From contig NZ_CP041690.1 of assembly GCF_008000755.1 (NCBI RefSeq), positions 2,295,260 to 2,359,259 on the forward strand: a stretch of 64,000 bases of DNA, given 5' to 3'. Positions 8,390 through 17,018 of the stretch are shown piece by piece (the first letter of the stretch is position 1; every line of letters begins with the position of its first letter). The notes under the pieces are model-generated. The model was not told the origin of the DNA, searched no databases, and saw only the letters and a program-made list of their open reading frames with translations. A program made the position numbers and the translations under genes. The stretch comes from Youhaiella tibetensis. Its GTDB lineage: Bacteria; Pseudomonadota; Alphaproteobacteria; Rhizobiales; Devosiaceae.

Positions 8390-10254
8390 CAGATGGCCTC
8401 CTCGGATAGCGGCGCTGCGTCATCCTCAGGCCTGACCTGCAAATCATAGAGCGCCCGGTAGCGCCCGCCCTTCGCCAGCAATTCTTCGTGGGTCCCGCGC
8501 TCGACGATCTGCCCGTTCTCGATGAAGAGGATCTGGTCCGCATGCATGAGCGAGCTCAGCCGGTGCGAAATGATCAGCGAAACCCGGTCGGAGGCGAAGC
8601 GCTTCATGGCGCCACGGATGCGCTGCTCGGTTCCCGCATCGATGGCCGCGGTCGAATCGTCGAACACCATGACTGCCGGCTTGAGGATCAGGCTGCGCGC
8701 GATCGACAGGCGCTGCCGTTGCCCGCCCGACAGCGACACGCCGCGTTCGCCCACCACCGTGTTGTAGCCCGTGGGCAGGCCGACGATGTAGTTGTGAAGC
8801 TGCGCGAACTCGGCCGCCCGCTCGATCCGGCGTTCCTTGGCCCATGGGTCGCCATAGGCGATGTTGTTCTCGATCGAGGTCGTGAACAGGAACGAATCCT
8901 GCTGCACCACGCCCACGGACTTGCGCAGCGACTGCAGCCGGACCTTGGAAATGTCCTGCCCGTCGATGGTGATCTTTCCGCCCGACACGTCATAGAAACG
9001 CGGGATCAGATGCGCGATCGTCGACTTGCCGCTGCCCGGCGGGCCTACGATGCCTACGGTCTCACCCTTGCGAGCCTCGAAGGAGACGCCGCGTAGCGTG
9101 GGCTCGGTATTGCCCGGATAGGTGAAATCGACATTGTCGAAGCGAAGCGTTCCGTCCCGAACCACGAGGTCCTGTGCGCCCGGCTCGTCCTTGATGGCCA
9201 GATCGAGATCGAGCAGCGCGAAGAGACGCGAACCGCACGTGGAGGCGCGGGCGAAGGAATTGACCATCAGGCCCAGCTGCCGGACCGGCATCTGCAGGAT
9301 GGTCATGAAGGTGAGGAACGAGGCAAGTGTACCAACGCTCATATCACCCGCCATCACCTTGGCGCCGCCAAAGCCAAGCACCAGCCCCATGGAAACGAAG
9401 AACGAGAAGTTCATCGTCGCCGTGTTGCCGACGCGCAGATCGACGCGCTTGTGGGCCAGTTCGAGCGCGTCCTGCGAGGCGCGGTCGTATTTGTCGAGCT
9501 CGTGCTGCTGCGCCGCAAAGGCGCGGACCACGCGGATACCGCCAAGGTTTTCATCCATGACGCGCGAAAGCGCCTGCATCTTTTCCTGCAGGATCAGCCA
9601 GGTGTGGCGCAGGCGCAGCTGGGTCGTCGAAGACCGCCAGGCGACGAACGGCACAAAGCTGAGAGCGAGCAGCCCGAGCATCAGGTCCGTGCTCAGCAGC
9701 ATATAGGAACCGACGCCAATCAGCGTTCCGAGCAGGACCACGCGCAAAAGACCGGTGGCGAAGAACATACGCACGCCATCGATATCGATGATGCCGAGCA
9801 TGATGAGATCGCCCGAGTGCACGCGATCATGGAAGGAGAAGCTCAGGCGCTGGAGTTTTTCGTAGCAGGCCAGGCGCAGTTCATAGGCGCAATGGTGCCC
9901 CACCGCCTCGCCGAAATAGTTGTGCGTCATCGTGAAGATGCCGCGCAGCACGCTCACGACGAGCAGCAGGATCGCGGTCATCCAGAGCGCTGACTCGGCC
10001 GCTTGCCCCGCCGTCCCGGCGGTAGCCAGGCCGTGCGCCTCGTCCACCGCGCGCCCCAGCAATTGCGGAATGAGCAATTGCAGCCCCGAGGCTATGACGG
10101 TTGAGACCAACGTGATGGTCACCAACCACGGATGGCGCAGGTTCATCCGCGCAATGCGTACAAGCGTGCTGAGACCCTGCCCCCACTGGGCTTCGGCCAC
10201 GTGGGCAAACGAATTGCTGCGCCCCTCGGCGCTGCTAACCGCTTCGGTTTTCAA
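8389..10254 (-). CDS. ABC exporter half-transporter, degenerate-Walker-B partner
   Basis: 621 residues: TM domain followed by a nucleotide-binding domain with Walker A GPPGSGKST, canonical signature SLSGGQRQ and Walker B VMVFDDSTAAID, where the catalytic Glu is Asp. Asp here combined with LSLGQ in the partner is the pattern of heterodimeric exporters with one degenerate ATP site, such as the BmrC/BmrD class. The start is a TTG at 10254 with no good Shine-Dalgarno sequence, so the exact start is uncertain. It is the first gene of a two-gene minus operon. Confidence 0.9.
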   Translation of the reverse strand: MKTEAVSSAEGRSNSFAHVAEAQWGQGLSTLVRIARMNLRHPWLVTITLVSTVIASGLQLLIPQLLGRAVDEAHGLATAGTAGQAAESALWMTAILLLVVSVLRGIFTMTHNYFGEAVGHHCAYELRLACYEKLQRLSFSFHDRVHSGDLIMLGIIDIDGVRMFFATGLLRVVLLGTLIGVGSYMLLSTDLMLGLLALSFVPFVAWRSSTTQLRLRHTWLILQEKMQALSRVMDENLGGIRVVRAFAAQQHELDKYDRASQDALELAHKRVDLRVGNTATMNFSFFVSMGLVLGFGGAKVMAGDMSVGTLASFLTFMTILQMPVRQLGLMVNSFARASTCGSRLFALLDLDLAIKDEPGAQDLVVRDGTLRFDNVDFTYPGNTEPTLRGVSFEARKGETVGIVGPPGSGKSTIAHLIPRFYDVSGGKITIDGQDISKVRLQSLRKSVGVVQQDSFLFTTSIENNIAYGDPWAKERRIERAAEFAQLHNYIVGLPTGYNTVVGERGVSLSGGQRQRLSIARSLILKPAVMVFDDSTAAIDAGTEQRIRGAMKRFASDRVSLIISHRLSSLMHADQILFIENGQIVERGTHEELLAKGGRYRALYDLQVRPEDDAAPLSEEAI

Positions 10255-10432
10255 GGAACTGATCCAGAGATGTAAAAAATATTGCCCGGAAACGAGCGTA
10301 GGGAGGAAGACTCAGCCGGACGGCCCAACTTCCATACCAAGAATGCGCTTTTTTTGTGCAGGTTCAAGAATGGAAAACCCAATAACCGACGTTTAGGTTC
10401 ACCAAACTCGAAAGCTCAGGCAGGAGACACCC

Positions 10433-11134
10433 GTGAGCAGACTTCGTAGCCACTCCGAGAACCACCAGGTCAGCCGCATCGGCTGGCTGCGCGCCGCAGT
10501 TCTGGGCGCAAACGACGGCATCGTGTCAACGGCCAGCCTGATCATCGGCGTGGCCGCGGCCGCCTCCGACCGCAACGCGATTCTCCTGGCGGGGATAGCG
10601 GGCCTGGTTGCCGGGGCGCTCTCGATGGCGGCAGGCGAATACGTTTCGGTCAGCTCCCAATCCGACACCGAAAAGGCGGATATGGCGCGGGAAACCGCCG
10701 AGCTCGAGAACTATCCCGAAGCCGAGCATGCCGAACTCAGCGCGATCTACCAGGAGCGCGGCCTCGACAAGGCGTTGGCCGACGAAGTGGCGACCCAGAT
10801 GATGGCCAAGGACGCCCTCGGCGCGCACATGCGCGACGAGCTGGGGCTTTCGACGGTGACCGCGGCCCGCCCCATCCAGGCCGCCATAACCTCGGCCCTG
10901 ACCTTCAGCGTCGGGGCCGCGCTGCCCCTCCTCATGGTCCTGGTCTCGCCGCCCGCCTGGGTCGTCTGGAGCGTCGCGGTGGCCTCGCTCGCTTTCCTGG
11001 CGCTTCTCGGTGCCCTCGGAGCCTATGCCGGCGGAGCATCCATCCTGCGCCCCACCATCCGGGTGACCTTCTGGGGCGCCCTGGCAATGGCCATTACCGC
11101 AGGGATCGGCGCGCTCTTCGGGACGGTGGCCTAG
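10433..11134 (+). CDS. VIT1/CCC1-family membrane protein (Fe/Mn transporter-like)
   Basis: 233 residues. The N-terminal block (WLRAAVLGANDGIVSTASL) and MAAGEYVSVSSQ are diagnostic of the VIT1/CCC1 family, which moves Fe2+ or Mn2+ out of the cytosol in fungi and plants. A polar, Glu-rich middle (about residues 80-130) matches the cytosolic metal-binding segment, followed by three hydrophobic segments. It starts with GTG at 10433 behind GGAG. Metal specificity in bacteria is mostly untested, so Fe/Mn detoxification is inference. The 178-base upstream gap is shared with the divergent exporter operon. Confidence 0.85.
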   Translation: MSRLRSHSENHQVSRIGWLRAAVLGANDGIVSTASLIIGVAAAASDRNAILLAGIAGLVAGALSMAAGEYVSVSSQSDTEKADMARETAELENYPEAEHAELSAIYQERGLDKALADEVATQMMAKDALGAHMRDELGLSTVTAARPIQAAITSALTFSVGAALPLLMVLVSPPAWVVWSVAVASLAFLALLGALGAYAGGASILRPTIRVTFWGALAMAITAGIGALFGTVA

Positions 11135-11391
11135 GGACGGGTGCAAATGCCCTGTTAGTCCTAACCGTTCGTTTATCATCGGTGCGCGGGACGATTCCGG
11201 CGCGGGTCAAACATGGCTACCCATGCGGCGCCTCGAGACGCGTTTGTGACGGACCCGACCGAGGTCGCGCCGGCGGACCAAGCCCCCAAACACCTTGACC
11301 GCTGGCGCGTTCGGGCTCGCGTCGACTTGCCCCTTCCGGCATCGCCGCTTCCGTGGTTTCCTTCGTACCGAATCGAACGCCCGGAGCGCCG
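11135..11391 (+). other. Intergenic region before the ExoD-like gene
   Basis: About 250 bases. A 60-codon plus-strand frame from 11213 has no ribosome site and runs into the next gene, so I do not call it. No regulatory element recognised. Confidence 0.4.
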
Positions 11392-11979
11392 TTGACGGAC
11401 ACCACCGACCGCCCCCTCGCGGGCCTGCTTGAAGCCATCGCCGAGCGCGCTGCCAAGGGCGAGAGCATTTCCGTCGGCACCATCCAGGACATTGCCGGAG
11501 AACGCATAGCCGGGCCGTTGCTGTTCTTTCCGGCGATGATCGTGGTCTCCCCGTTGAGCCTCATCCCGACACTGCCCACCATCGTGGGAACGACAGTAGT
11601 GCTGATCGCCAGCCAGCTCATCGCCGGACGCAAGACCATCTGGCTGCCCGAGCGCCTGCGGCGCGCCTCCCTCTCCCCGGAACGGACGCAGAAGGCCCTC
11701 GAATTTCTGCGCCCCGCGGTGGCGTGGATCGAAAAGCTGAGCAAGGCGAGGCTGACCTTTCTCACCGACGGCCTGGGCATGCGCCTGGCGGCTTTCGTCT
11801 GCATCCTCGTGGCCCTCACCATGCCGCCCCTCGAACTGGTCCCCGGCGCCTCCACGTCGGCGGGATCCATCATCGCGACCTTCGGCCTGGCGCTGACAAC
11901 CCGGGACGGGTTGCTGCTGCTTTTCGCGCTGACACTGGTGTTCGGCGGGGCGTACCTGCTCATCCGCTGGCTCTTCTGA
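11392..11979 (+). CDS. ExoD family membrane protein
   Basis: About 195 residues. The block GPLLFFPAMIVVSPLSLIP followed by two more hydrophobic stretches and the C-terminal LLIRWLF is typical of the ExoD family, first described in Sinorhizobium for exopolysaccharide synthesis and nodule invasion; its biochemical role is not settled. I favour TTG 11392 because CGGAG lies five bases upstream. A GTG at 11353 in the same frame is the alternative and would add 13 residues. It stands alone on the plus strand. Confidence 0.75.
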   Translation: MTDTTDRPLAGLLEAIAERAAKGESISVGTIQDIAGERIAGPLLFFPAMIVVSPLSLIPTLPTIVGTTVVLIASQLIAGRKTIWLPERLRRASLSPERTQKALEFLRPAVAWIEKLSKARLTFLTDGLGMRLAAFVCILVALTMPPLELVPGASTSAGSIIATFGLALTTRDGLLLLFALTLVFGGAYLLIRWLF

Positions 11980-12060
11980 CTTTCGTCAAATTGTCTCGAG
12001 CTGTTTCACTGCCCGTTTTTCCCAATTCCGCACTCTTGCAGTGCACCCAGGGAGACGATC

Positions 12061-12246
12061 ATGACAGACAGGATCGTTCGCGTGCGGCGGGTCCAGTGGG
12101 GTGACCCGGAAGCCAGGTACGAGGAAGTGCCGGGCATCAATCTCGCCCCGCCGCAAAAGTCGCGTGTTGCTGTGCTCAGCTTCGCGCTCTGTGTGATGAT
12201 CGTCCTGTCACTGGCGATCATCGCCTACCGGCTCTGGTTCGAATAA
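12061..12246 (+). CDS. Small single-pass membrane protein, 61 residues
   Basis: It begins at an ATG with GGGAGA 5 bases upstream. The N-terminal half is soluble and basic (RIVRVRRVQWGDP), and the C-terminal half is one clear TM helix (about residues 37-57) ending RLWFE. The coding frame and the ribosome site make it credible. No family recognised. It stands alone between an ExoD-like gene and a deaminase. Confidence 0.6.
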   Translation: MTDRIVRVRRVQWGDPEARYEEVPGINLAPPQKSRVAVLSFALCVMIVLSLAIIAYRLWFE

Positions 12247-12393
12247 CCAGCGCACAGCCCAGAAGGGCTAAGCCGGCTGCGCCCATTTGCGAATGCACTA
12301 CCCGCGTCTGCTATTGCCAAGTCCACACACCGGGAAGCATCATCCGTGCGGAGAGCGGCCGACCGACCGTATCGGCCCGCTGAGGACGGTGCC

Positions 12394-12864
12394 ATGACGC
12401 GAGACCAGATGATCGCCCACCTCCGGACCGCGGACGCTGTCGCCCGAGAGGCGGCAGCCCATGGCCATCACCCGTTTGGGTGCATCCTTGTCGGCCCGGA
12501 TGATCGGGTGCTGATGAGGCAGGGCAATCTCGGCACCGTTCGTCACGCCGAAACCGAACTCGCCCGGCGCGCCGCCGAAGCGTACGAACCCGAGTTCCTC
12601 TGGCAATGCACGCTGGTATCTACGTTCGAGCCCTGCGCCATGTGCTCAGGGACGATGTACTGGGCCAATATCGGGCGGCTGGTGTTCGGGCTGGAGGAAA
12701 CCTCGCTGCTGTCCCTCACCGGCAATCACGCGGCAAACCCGACGATGAGTCTCTCGTCGCGCACCGTCTTCGCGTCCGGCCAGAAACAGATCGACGTGGT
12801 TGGTCCTTTCCCCGAGATCGAGAACGAACTCACAGAACCGCACCGGAACTTCTGGAAAAGCTGA
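12394..12864 (+). CDS. Nucleoside deaminase (cytidine/guanine deaminase superfamily)
   Basis: 156 residues. Zinc ligands are His51 and the PCAMC cysteines (Cys81, Cys84); the proton-shuttle Glu is Glu53 in RHAE. GTMYWANIGRLVFG is the usual continuation in TadA/guanine-deaminase-like proteins. The C-terminal EPHRNFW block resembles guanine or nucleoside deaminases more than TadA, so action on a free base or nucleoside is more likely than on tRNA. ATG 12394 is chosen because GAGGA lies 7 bases upstream; the frame is open to 12346 without a ribosome site. Confidence 0.85.
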   Translation: MTRDQMIAHLRTADAVAREAAAHGHHPFGCILVGPDDRVLMRQGNLGTVRHAETELARRAAEAYEPEFLWQCTLVSTFEPCAMCSGTMYWANIGRLVFGLEETSLLSLTGNHAANPTMSLSSRTVFASGQKQIDVVGPFPEIENELTEPHRNFWKS

Positions 12865-12937
12865 TGGACGCAAACGCGCCGAGCGCCTCAGTGGCATCCG
12901 CCACTCTTCAAAGAAATTACGATTTCCGGGAGAAGAG

Positions 12938-13014
12938 TGGCGGGAGTGACGGGGCTCGAACCCGCGACCTTCGGCGTGACAGGCCGACGCTCTAACCAAC
13001 TGAGCTACACCCCC
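12938..13014 (-). tRNA. tRNA-Asp (GTC)
   Basis: 77-base cloverleaf with encoded CCA. The acceptor stem GGGGGTG pairs with CACTCCC, the D arm is GCTC/GAGC, the anticodon loop CTGTCAC gives anticodon GTC, and the T arm is GCGGG-TTCGAGC-CCCGT. The discriminator is G, as expected for Asp. It lies downstream of HU and tRNA-Val on the same strand. Confidence 0.97.
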
Positions 13015-13307
13015 GCAAGGCAGGTCGTCCCTGCAAGGTGGCGTGGATGTAACCGGCACATCGGACCAAGTCAAGCGCTGAGAACGCGCTTTTTGAACTT
13101 CTTTTCACAGCCCACTTTTTCCCCAAGGAAAACCTTTGGAACACCTCGCTTTCTTAACGAAGCCTGGGTCGCGCCCCGCCAGAATCGGGCGAAGCGGCGA
13201 GCACCTGGCATGGGTTGGGGAAATGCGATGGCGCAACGGGAAAAGCCAACCTGCCCGGGCTCTATCCAGGCGGATTGTCTTCCGATGCGTCTTGGAGAAT
13301 GGGGGGC
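13015..13307. other. Spacer between the two tRNA genes
   Basis: About 290 bases with no supportable gene on either strand. The short frames crossing it lack ribosome sites and overlap tRNA sequence. Confidence 0.6.
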
Positions 13308-13383
13308 TGGTGGGCGATGACGGACTCGAACCGCCGACATCCTCGGTGTAAGCGAGGCGCTCTACCAACTGAGCTAATCGCCC
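13308..13383 (-). tRNA. tRNA-Val (TAC)
   Basis: 76-base cloverleaf with encoded CCA. The acceptor GGGCGAT pairs with ATCGCCC, the D arm is GCTC/GAGC, the anticodon loop CTTACAC gives anticodon TAC (Val GTA codons), and the T loop is TTCGAGT. The order HU, tRNA-Val, tRNA-Asp is common in Hyphomicrobiales. Confidence 0.97.
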
Positions 13384-13490
13384 GGAAACTGGCCATGGGG
13401 CCCGTTCCAGCGGGCTCTAACTAGGGGGTCGCTCGATGCCCGTCAATATGGGCGCTGCGTTTTGCCCGGCGGAAGGAGATTTCCTCCCCG

Positions 13491-13528
13491 AAAAGCAAAT
13501 GGCCCCGGCACTCAATGCTCGGGGCCAT
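13491..13528 (-). terminator. Rho-independent terminator of the HU gene
   Basis: On the minus strand, ATGGCCCCG and CGGGGCCAT form a 9-bp stem with a 12-base loop, followed by TTTGCTTTT. It sits 24 bases after the HU stop codon. Confidence 0.88.
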
Positions 13529-13552
13529 GGCAAATCCGAAAGACGGACTTGA

Positions 13553-13828
13553 TTAGTTGATCGCGTCCTTCAGGCCCTTGCCGGGCTTGAACTTGGCCTG
13601 GTTGGAAGCCGGGATATTGATCTCGGCACCGGTAGCAGGATTGCGGCCCGTGGTGGCCTTGCGCTTGGAGACCGAGAAAGTACCAAACCCGACCAACCGA
13701 ACTTCATCGTTCGCCTTGAGCGAAGCGGTGATCGCGTCGAAGACCGCGTCGACTGCGGCAGCAGCCTGCGCTTTGGTGATTTCGGCCTTCTCGGCAACTG
13801 CGCCGATCAGATCGTTTTTGTTCGACAT
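13553..13828 (-). CDS. hup: HU family DNA-binding protein
   Basis: 91 residues, the normal size. The N-terminal dimerisation helices (MSNKNDLIGAVAEKA) and the DNA-binding arm with GRNPATGAEINIPAS match HU; the tip Pro is present (IPAS). It bends and compacts DNA as a homodimer. AGGAAATGCT lies before the ATG. In many alphaproteobacteria HU follows lon directly; here five kilobases of other genes lie between. Confidence 0.96.
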   Translation of the reverse strand: MSNKNDLIGAVAEKAEITKAQAAAAVDAVFDAITASLKANDEVRLVGFGTFSVSKRKATTGRNPATGAEINIPASNQAKFKPGKGLKDAIN

Positions 13829-13986
13829 AGCATTTCCTCACAGTGAAATTGCTCGCCCTCGCTGGCGAACCAAGACGCGGCCACATTTTTGCGATTCTGA
13901 GCGAAACGCAAGGTTTTCCGGGCTTTTCAGCCGGTTGGACCACGCAATCCTGTTAATGGAGCGGAAAAATGAACGCCGCAAGGTGT

Positions 13987-14622
13987 TCATTGCGTTTGCC
14001 CACTGGCAATTGCGGCCCGCGCAAGCCCGGAAATCAGGGCCTTAACCCCATCCATCGGGCGTTCCCGGACCGATAGCGACACGAAAAACGGCATGCCCGT
14101 TAGCGCGAACAAGACGTCGGTCACATCGTCCCTGCGATCAGCGTCGAGGCGCCCTTCCCCGACCAGGCGCGCGGTCAGCACGTCGAATATCTGCCTGCGC
14201 CGCTCGTTGCGCTCGTGCATCGCCTGACGGAACTCGGGCTCCCCCGCTCCCGAGGCGAAGAGCCCGCTCAGTCCATGATGGTCCGAGCTCCAGAAATCGC
14301 AAAAGATGCCGACGATCGCCAGGATCGCGCCTTCGGCATCGGCCATCGCCATGGCCTGCGCCACCCGGTGCAGCCCCGCCTCGCGGGCGCGCGCATCGAA
14401 GACAGCCTCGAGCAAGCCACGGCGCGAACCGAACCGGTTGTGTACGGTCAGCCTGGTGACACCCGCTTGCTTGGCCACGGTCTCGAGCGAGAACACCTCT
14501 CCCCCCTTCGCCACGCGCCCAAGAACCGTGAACGCCGCCGCGACGATACGCGCGTCGGTCTCCTCGGAGGCCGCCGAGCGCTTCGGGCTGACATAGCGGC
14601 GCTTCGTATCGTCACTTGACAT
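13987..14622 (-). CDS. TetR-family transcriptional regulator
   Basis: 211 residues. The N-terminal HTH spans about residues 22-70 (VAAAFTVL, FSLETVAKQAGVTRLTVHNRFGS); the C-terminal part is the ligand-binding and dimerisation domain. It is divergent from a small membrane protein and an SDR gene, and a TATAC-N5-GTATA dyad lies between them, so it probably represses both itself and that pair. There is no Shine-Dalgarno sequence; a TATAGG element about 8 bases before the ATG would give a leaderless mRNA. Ligand unknown. Confidence 0.88.
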   Translation of the reverse strand: MSSDDTKRRYVSPKRSAASEETDARIVAAAFTVLGRVAKGGEVFSLETVAKQAGVTRLTVHNRFGSRRGLLEAVFDARAREAGLHRVAQAMAMADAEGAILAIVGIFCDFWSSDHHGLSGLFASGAGEPEFRQAMHERNERRRQIFDVLTARLVGEGRLDADRRDDVTDVLFALTGMPFFVSLSVRERPMDGVKALISGLARAAIASGQTQ

Positions 14623-14632
14623 TCAAATTACC

Positions 14633-14647
14633 TATACTACGTGTATA
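14633..14647. promoter_or_regulatory. Candidate TetR-family operator
   Basis: TATAC (14633-14637), five bases, GTATA (14643-14647): a perfect dyad in the 55-base gap between the divergent TetR gene and the membrane protein/SDR pair. Position and symmetry suit a TetR-family dimer. A TTGACA overlaps the TetR start codon and may be the -35 of the plus-strand promoter. Confidence 0.55.
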
Positions 14648-14677
14648 TTCAATTCAACAGCACCCAAGGATCTCGCC

Positions 14678-15058
14678 ATGGACTTCCTCGTTGCACTGGC
14701 GCTTGTCGCCCATATTGCCGCTGCCGTCTTCTGGGCCGGGACCACCATGGTCCAGGCCCGCATCGGCAACGATCATGCCCTCGAGCTCTTCGGGCCGCAA
14801 ATGGGGGCCGCGGCTGTCGCCACCATCGCCGGTTCCATCCTATGGTGGGCCTACCATTCGGGCATCTTCTACGCTCCCGAAATCGTCTTGATCGTCGGCA
14901 TCGCAGCGGCACTGCTGGCCGGCGCGATGCAGATTCTGGCGTTTCGCGCCGTTCGTGCCGGGGGCGGCGGCTTCCTGGGCAGCATCGGCGCCCGCAGGGC
15001 CGCGGCGGCCCTGATGGGCATCGCTATTGTGACCATGGCTCTGGCACGGGTGCTGTAA
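14678..15058 (+). CDS. Small integral membrane protein, four TM segments
   Basis: 126 residues, nearly all hydrophobic, with four predicted helices (starts about residues 3, 43, 67 and 105). Helix 1 contains AHIAAAVFWAGTTM, a His/Trp-containing face seen in several small redox or transport membrane families, but I cannot place it in one with confidence. CAAGGAT lies upstream of the ATG. The stop codon overlaps the next start (TAATG), so it is coupled to the SDR gene, and both are likely controlled by the divergent TetR protein. Confidence 0.75.
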   Translation: MDFLVALALVAHIAAAVFWAGTTMVQARIGNDHALELFGPQMGAAAVATIAGSILWWAYHSGIFYAPEIVLIVGIAAALLAGAMQILAFRAVRAGGGGFLGSIGARRAAAALMGIAIVTMALARVL

Positions 15059-15831
15059 TGACCACCATTCCCACCTATCCCGATCTTCGCGGCAAGGCAG
15101 CCTTCATCACCGGCGCGTCCGGCGGTATTGGCGCCGAGACCGCGCGCTGGCTCGCGGCCAACGGAGTGCGAATTGCCCTCAACGGGCGCGATTCGGACAA
15201 GCTTGACCGGCTCGCCGACGAACTGACCGAGCTGGGGGCCGATGTCGTGCCCCTGCCCGCTGACAACACCGATGCGCAGGCCCTCGAACGGGCTCACTAC
15301 GCAGCAGAGGAGGAGTTCGGTGCCATCGACCTGCTCTTCGCCTTTGCCGGCGGCGGCACTGCACGTCCGGCGCCGGTCGAGGAGACCGCCGAGGACGACT
15401 GGCGATCGGCCGTCGATCACAATCTCACCGCGACCTTCCTTGCGATCAAGGCGTTCCTGCCGGCGATGAAGGAACGCGGTTCGGGCGCAATCATCACCAT
15501 GGCCTCCACGGCAGGACGTGGCCCTTCGCAGGCATCGCCCGCTTACGGCGCGGCCAAGGCCGGCATCATCCTGCTCACCCAGCATACCGCAACGGAAGCC
15601 GGTCCTTTCGGCGTTCGCGTCAACTGCATCTCGCCATCCGCGATCCTGACCGATCGTACGGCGGCCAACATGCCCGAACTCGTGCGCAAGCAGGTCGCTG
15701 CCGCCCATCCGCTCCGTCGCCTCGGTCTTCCCGAGGATGTCGCCGGGGCGGCGCTGTTCCTCGCCTCGGCGAGCGCCGGCTGGATCACCGGCGCCACGCT
15801 CGATGTCGCGGGCGGACGCGTCATGCGCTAG
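15058..15831 (+). CDS. SDR-family oxidoreductase
   Basis: 257 residues. TGASGGIG cofactor loop at about residues 18-25, an FAGGG variant of NNAG, catalytic Ser in MASTAG, and Tyr/Lys in YGAAK. Arg after the second strand (NGRD) suggests NADP preference. It is coupled to the membrane protein by TAATG. The stop overlaps that of the convergent MFS gene through a shared CTAG. Substrate unknown; the TetR context suggests inducible detoxification of a small carbonyl or quinone. Confidence 0.9.
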   Translation: MTTIPTYPDLRGKAAFITGASGGIGAETARWLAANGVRIALNGRDSDKLDRLADELTELGADVVPLPADNTDAQALERAHYAAEEEFGAIDLLFAFAGGGTARPAPVEETAEDDWRSAVDHNLTATFLAIKAFLPAMKERGSGAIITMASTAGRGPSQASPAYGAAKAGIILLTQHTATEAGPFGVRVNCISPSAILTDRTAANMPELVRKQVAAAHPLRRLGLPEDVAGAALFLASASAGWITGATLDVAGGRVMR

Positions 15832-17018
15832 GCGGGCGTCGTCTCGGGCCTGGGCACGCGGATGGAAAGGATGATCGGCAGGCAGCAGAGGTAGATCGCC
15901 ACCGTGACCATCCACACGGTACCCGACCATGTGTCCCGGGTCGAAAAATAGATCGCCGAATAGAACAGCGGCCCGAAGATCGAGGCGATGCTCACCATGC
16001 TGGCCAATACGCCCTGCAATTGCCCCTGCTTGTCCTCGCCTACCTGACGGGTCAACAGCGATTGCAGGGCGGGAATGCCAACCCCACCCAGTGCAAACAG
16101 TGGCGCGAGGGCAAAGAGAATCCAGCCATGCGTCGCAAAGGCCAGAACCACGCAGGCCGTGGTCTCGAAAGCCATGCCGATCAACAGCGCCTTCTGCTCG
16201 CCAAAGCGCGACGCGACCGGCCCGGTCAGGAAGGCTTGCGCCGCCGCATGGAAGAGACCGAAACTCGCCAGCGAAAGCCCCACCATCAGCGGCGAGAAAT
16301 CGAACCGGTCCTCGGCAAAGAGCACCCAGGTGGTGCCGTAGACCTGCCCCAGGAAGTTGAACGCCAGCCACAGCCCGACCAGCGGCAGCAGCATGCGCAG
16401 GCTCAAGGCCCAGTGAATGGACTTGAACGGGTTGAGTTCGCTTAACTCCAACAGTTTTTTCTCGCCCGGACGCGATTCCGGCAGGATGAAAAGCGCCAGC
16501 GCGAAATTGACGGCGTTGAACACCGCTGCAAGCAGGAAGGGCGAGCGTATCCAGTACTCGCCGAGCAACCCGCCGATGACGGGCCCCAGAATGAAGCCGA
16601 TGCCGAAACATGCGTTGAGGTATCCGAACCGCTGCGCGCGCGTCTCCTCGGGCGAAATGTCGGCAATGTAGGCGGTGGCCACGGCGATATTGGCGCTGGT
16701 GATGCCGGCGATGGCGCGGCCGAGTACCAGCATCCAGAGCTGCGGCGCGAAGGCCAGGACCAGGTAGTCGATGGCAGCTCCTGCCAGCGATACCAGCAAT
16801 ACGGGCCTTCTTCCGAACCGGTCGCTGAGCATGCCCAGCACGGGCGCGAAGACGAACTGCATCAGTGCATAGAGCGAGAGGAACCCGCCATAAAGCACGG
16901 CGATGTTGCTCTCGTGCGCGACCTCGCGCAGCAGCTCGGGCAGGATGGGAAAAACCAGGCCGATGCCCACTGAATCCAGCGTAACGGCCACGAGAATGAC
17001 GAGTAGTCCCTTAGGCAT
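15828..17018 (-). CDS. TetA-like MFS drug efflux transporter
   Basis: 396 residues, 12 TM, TCR/Tet branch of the drug:H+ antiporter-1 family. Close similarity to TetA of Tn1721/RP1 is visible: LDSVGIGLVFPILPELL in TM1, motif A SDRFGRRPVLLVSLAGA, YIADISPEETRA, FGEQKALLIGM, and the C-half block RQVGEDKQGQLQG. It may export tetracycline or another compound; resistance cannot be assumed from sequence. No cognate tetR is adjacent. Instead a LexA-type box lies 24 bases upstream of the ATG. GAGGA precedes the start by 6 bases. Confidence 0.9.
   Translation of the reverse strand: MPKGLLVILVAVTLDSVGIGLVFPILPELLREVAHESNIAVLYGGFLSLYALMQFVFAPVLGMLSDRFGRRPVLLVSLAGAAIDYLVLAFAPQLWMLVLGRAIAGITSANIAVATAYIADISPEETRAQRFGYLNACFGIGFILGPVIGGLLGEYWIRSPFLLAAVFNAVNFALALFILPESRPGEKKLLELSELNPFKSIHWALSLRMLLPLVGLWLAFNFLGQVYGTTWVLFAEDRFDFSPLMVGLSLASFGLFHAAAQAFLTGPVASRFGEQKALLIGMAFETTACVVLAFATHGWILFALAPLFALGGVGIPALQSLLTRQVGEDKQGQLQGVLASMVSIASIFGPLFYSAIYFSTRDTWSGTVWMVTVAIYLCCLPIILSIRVPRPETTPA

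Noticed and set aside
11213-11395. 60-codon frame upstream of the ExoD-like gene
   Set aside because: No ribosome site, overlaps the ExoD-like start, no recognisable features.
13987-17018. TetR gene at 13987 as the cognate repressor of the TetA-like pump
   Set aside because: The two are separated by a membrane protein and an SDR gene on the other strand, and the TetR dyad lies in its own divergent gap; no copy of it is seen at the pump promoter.
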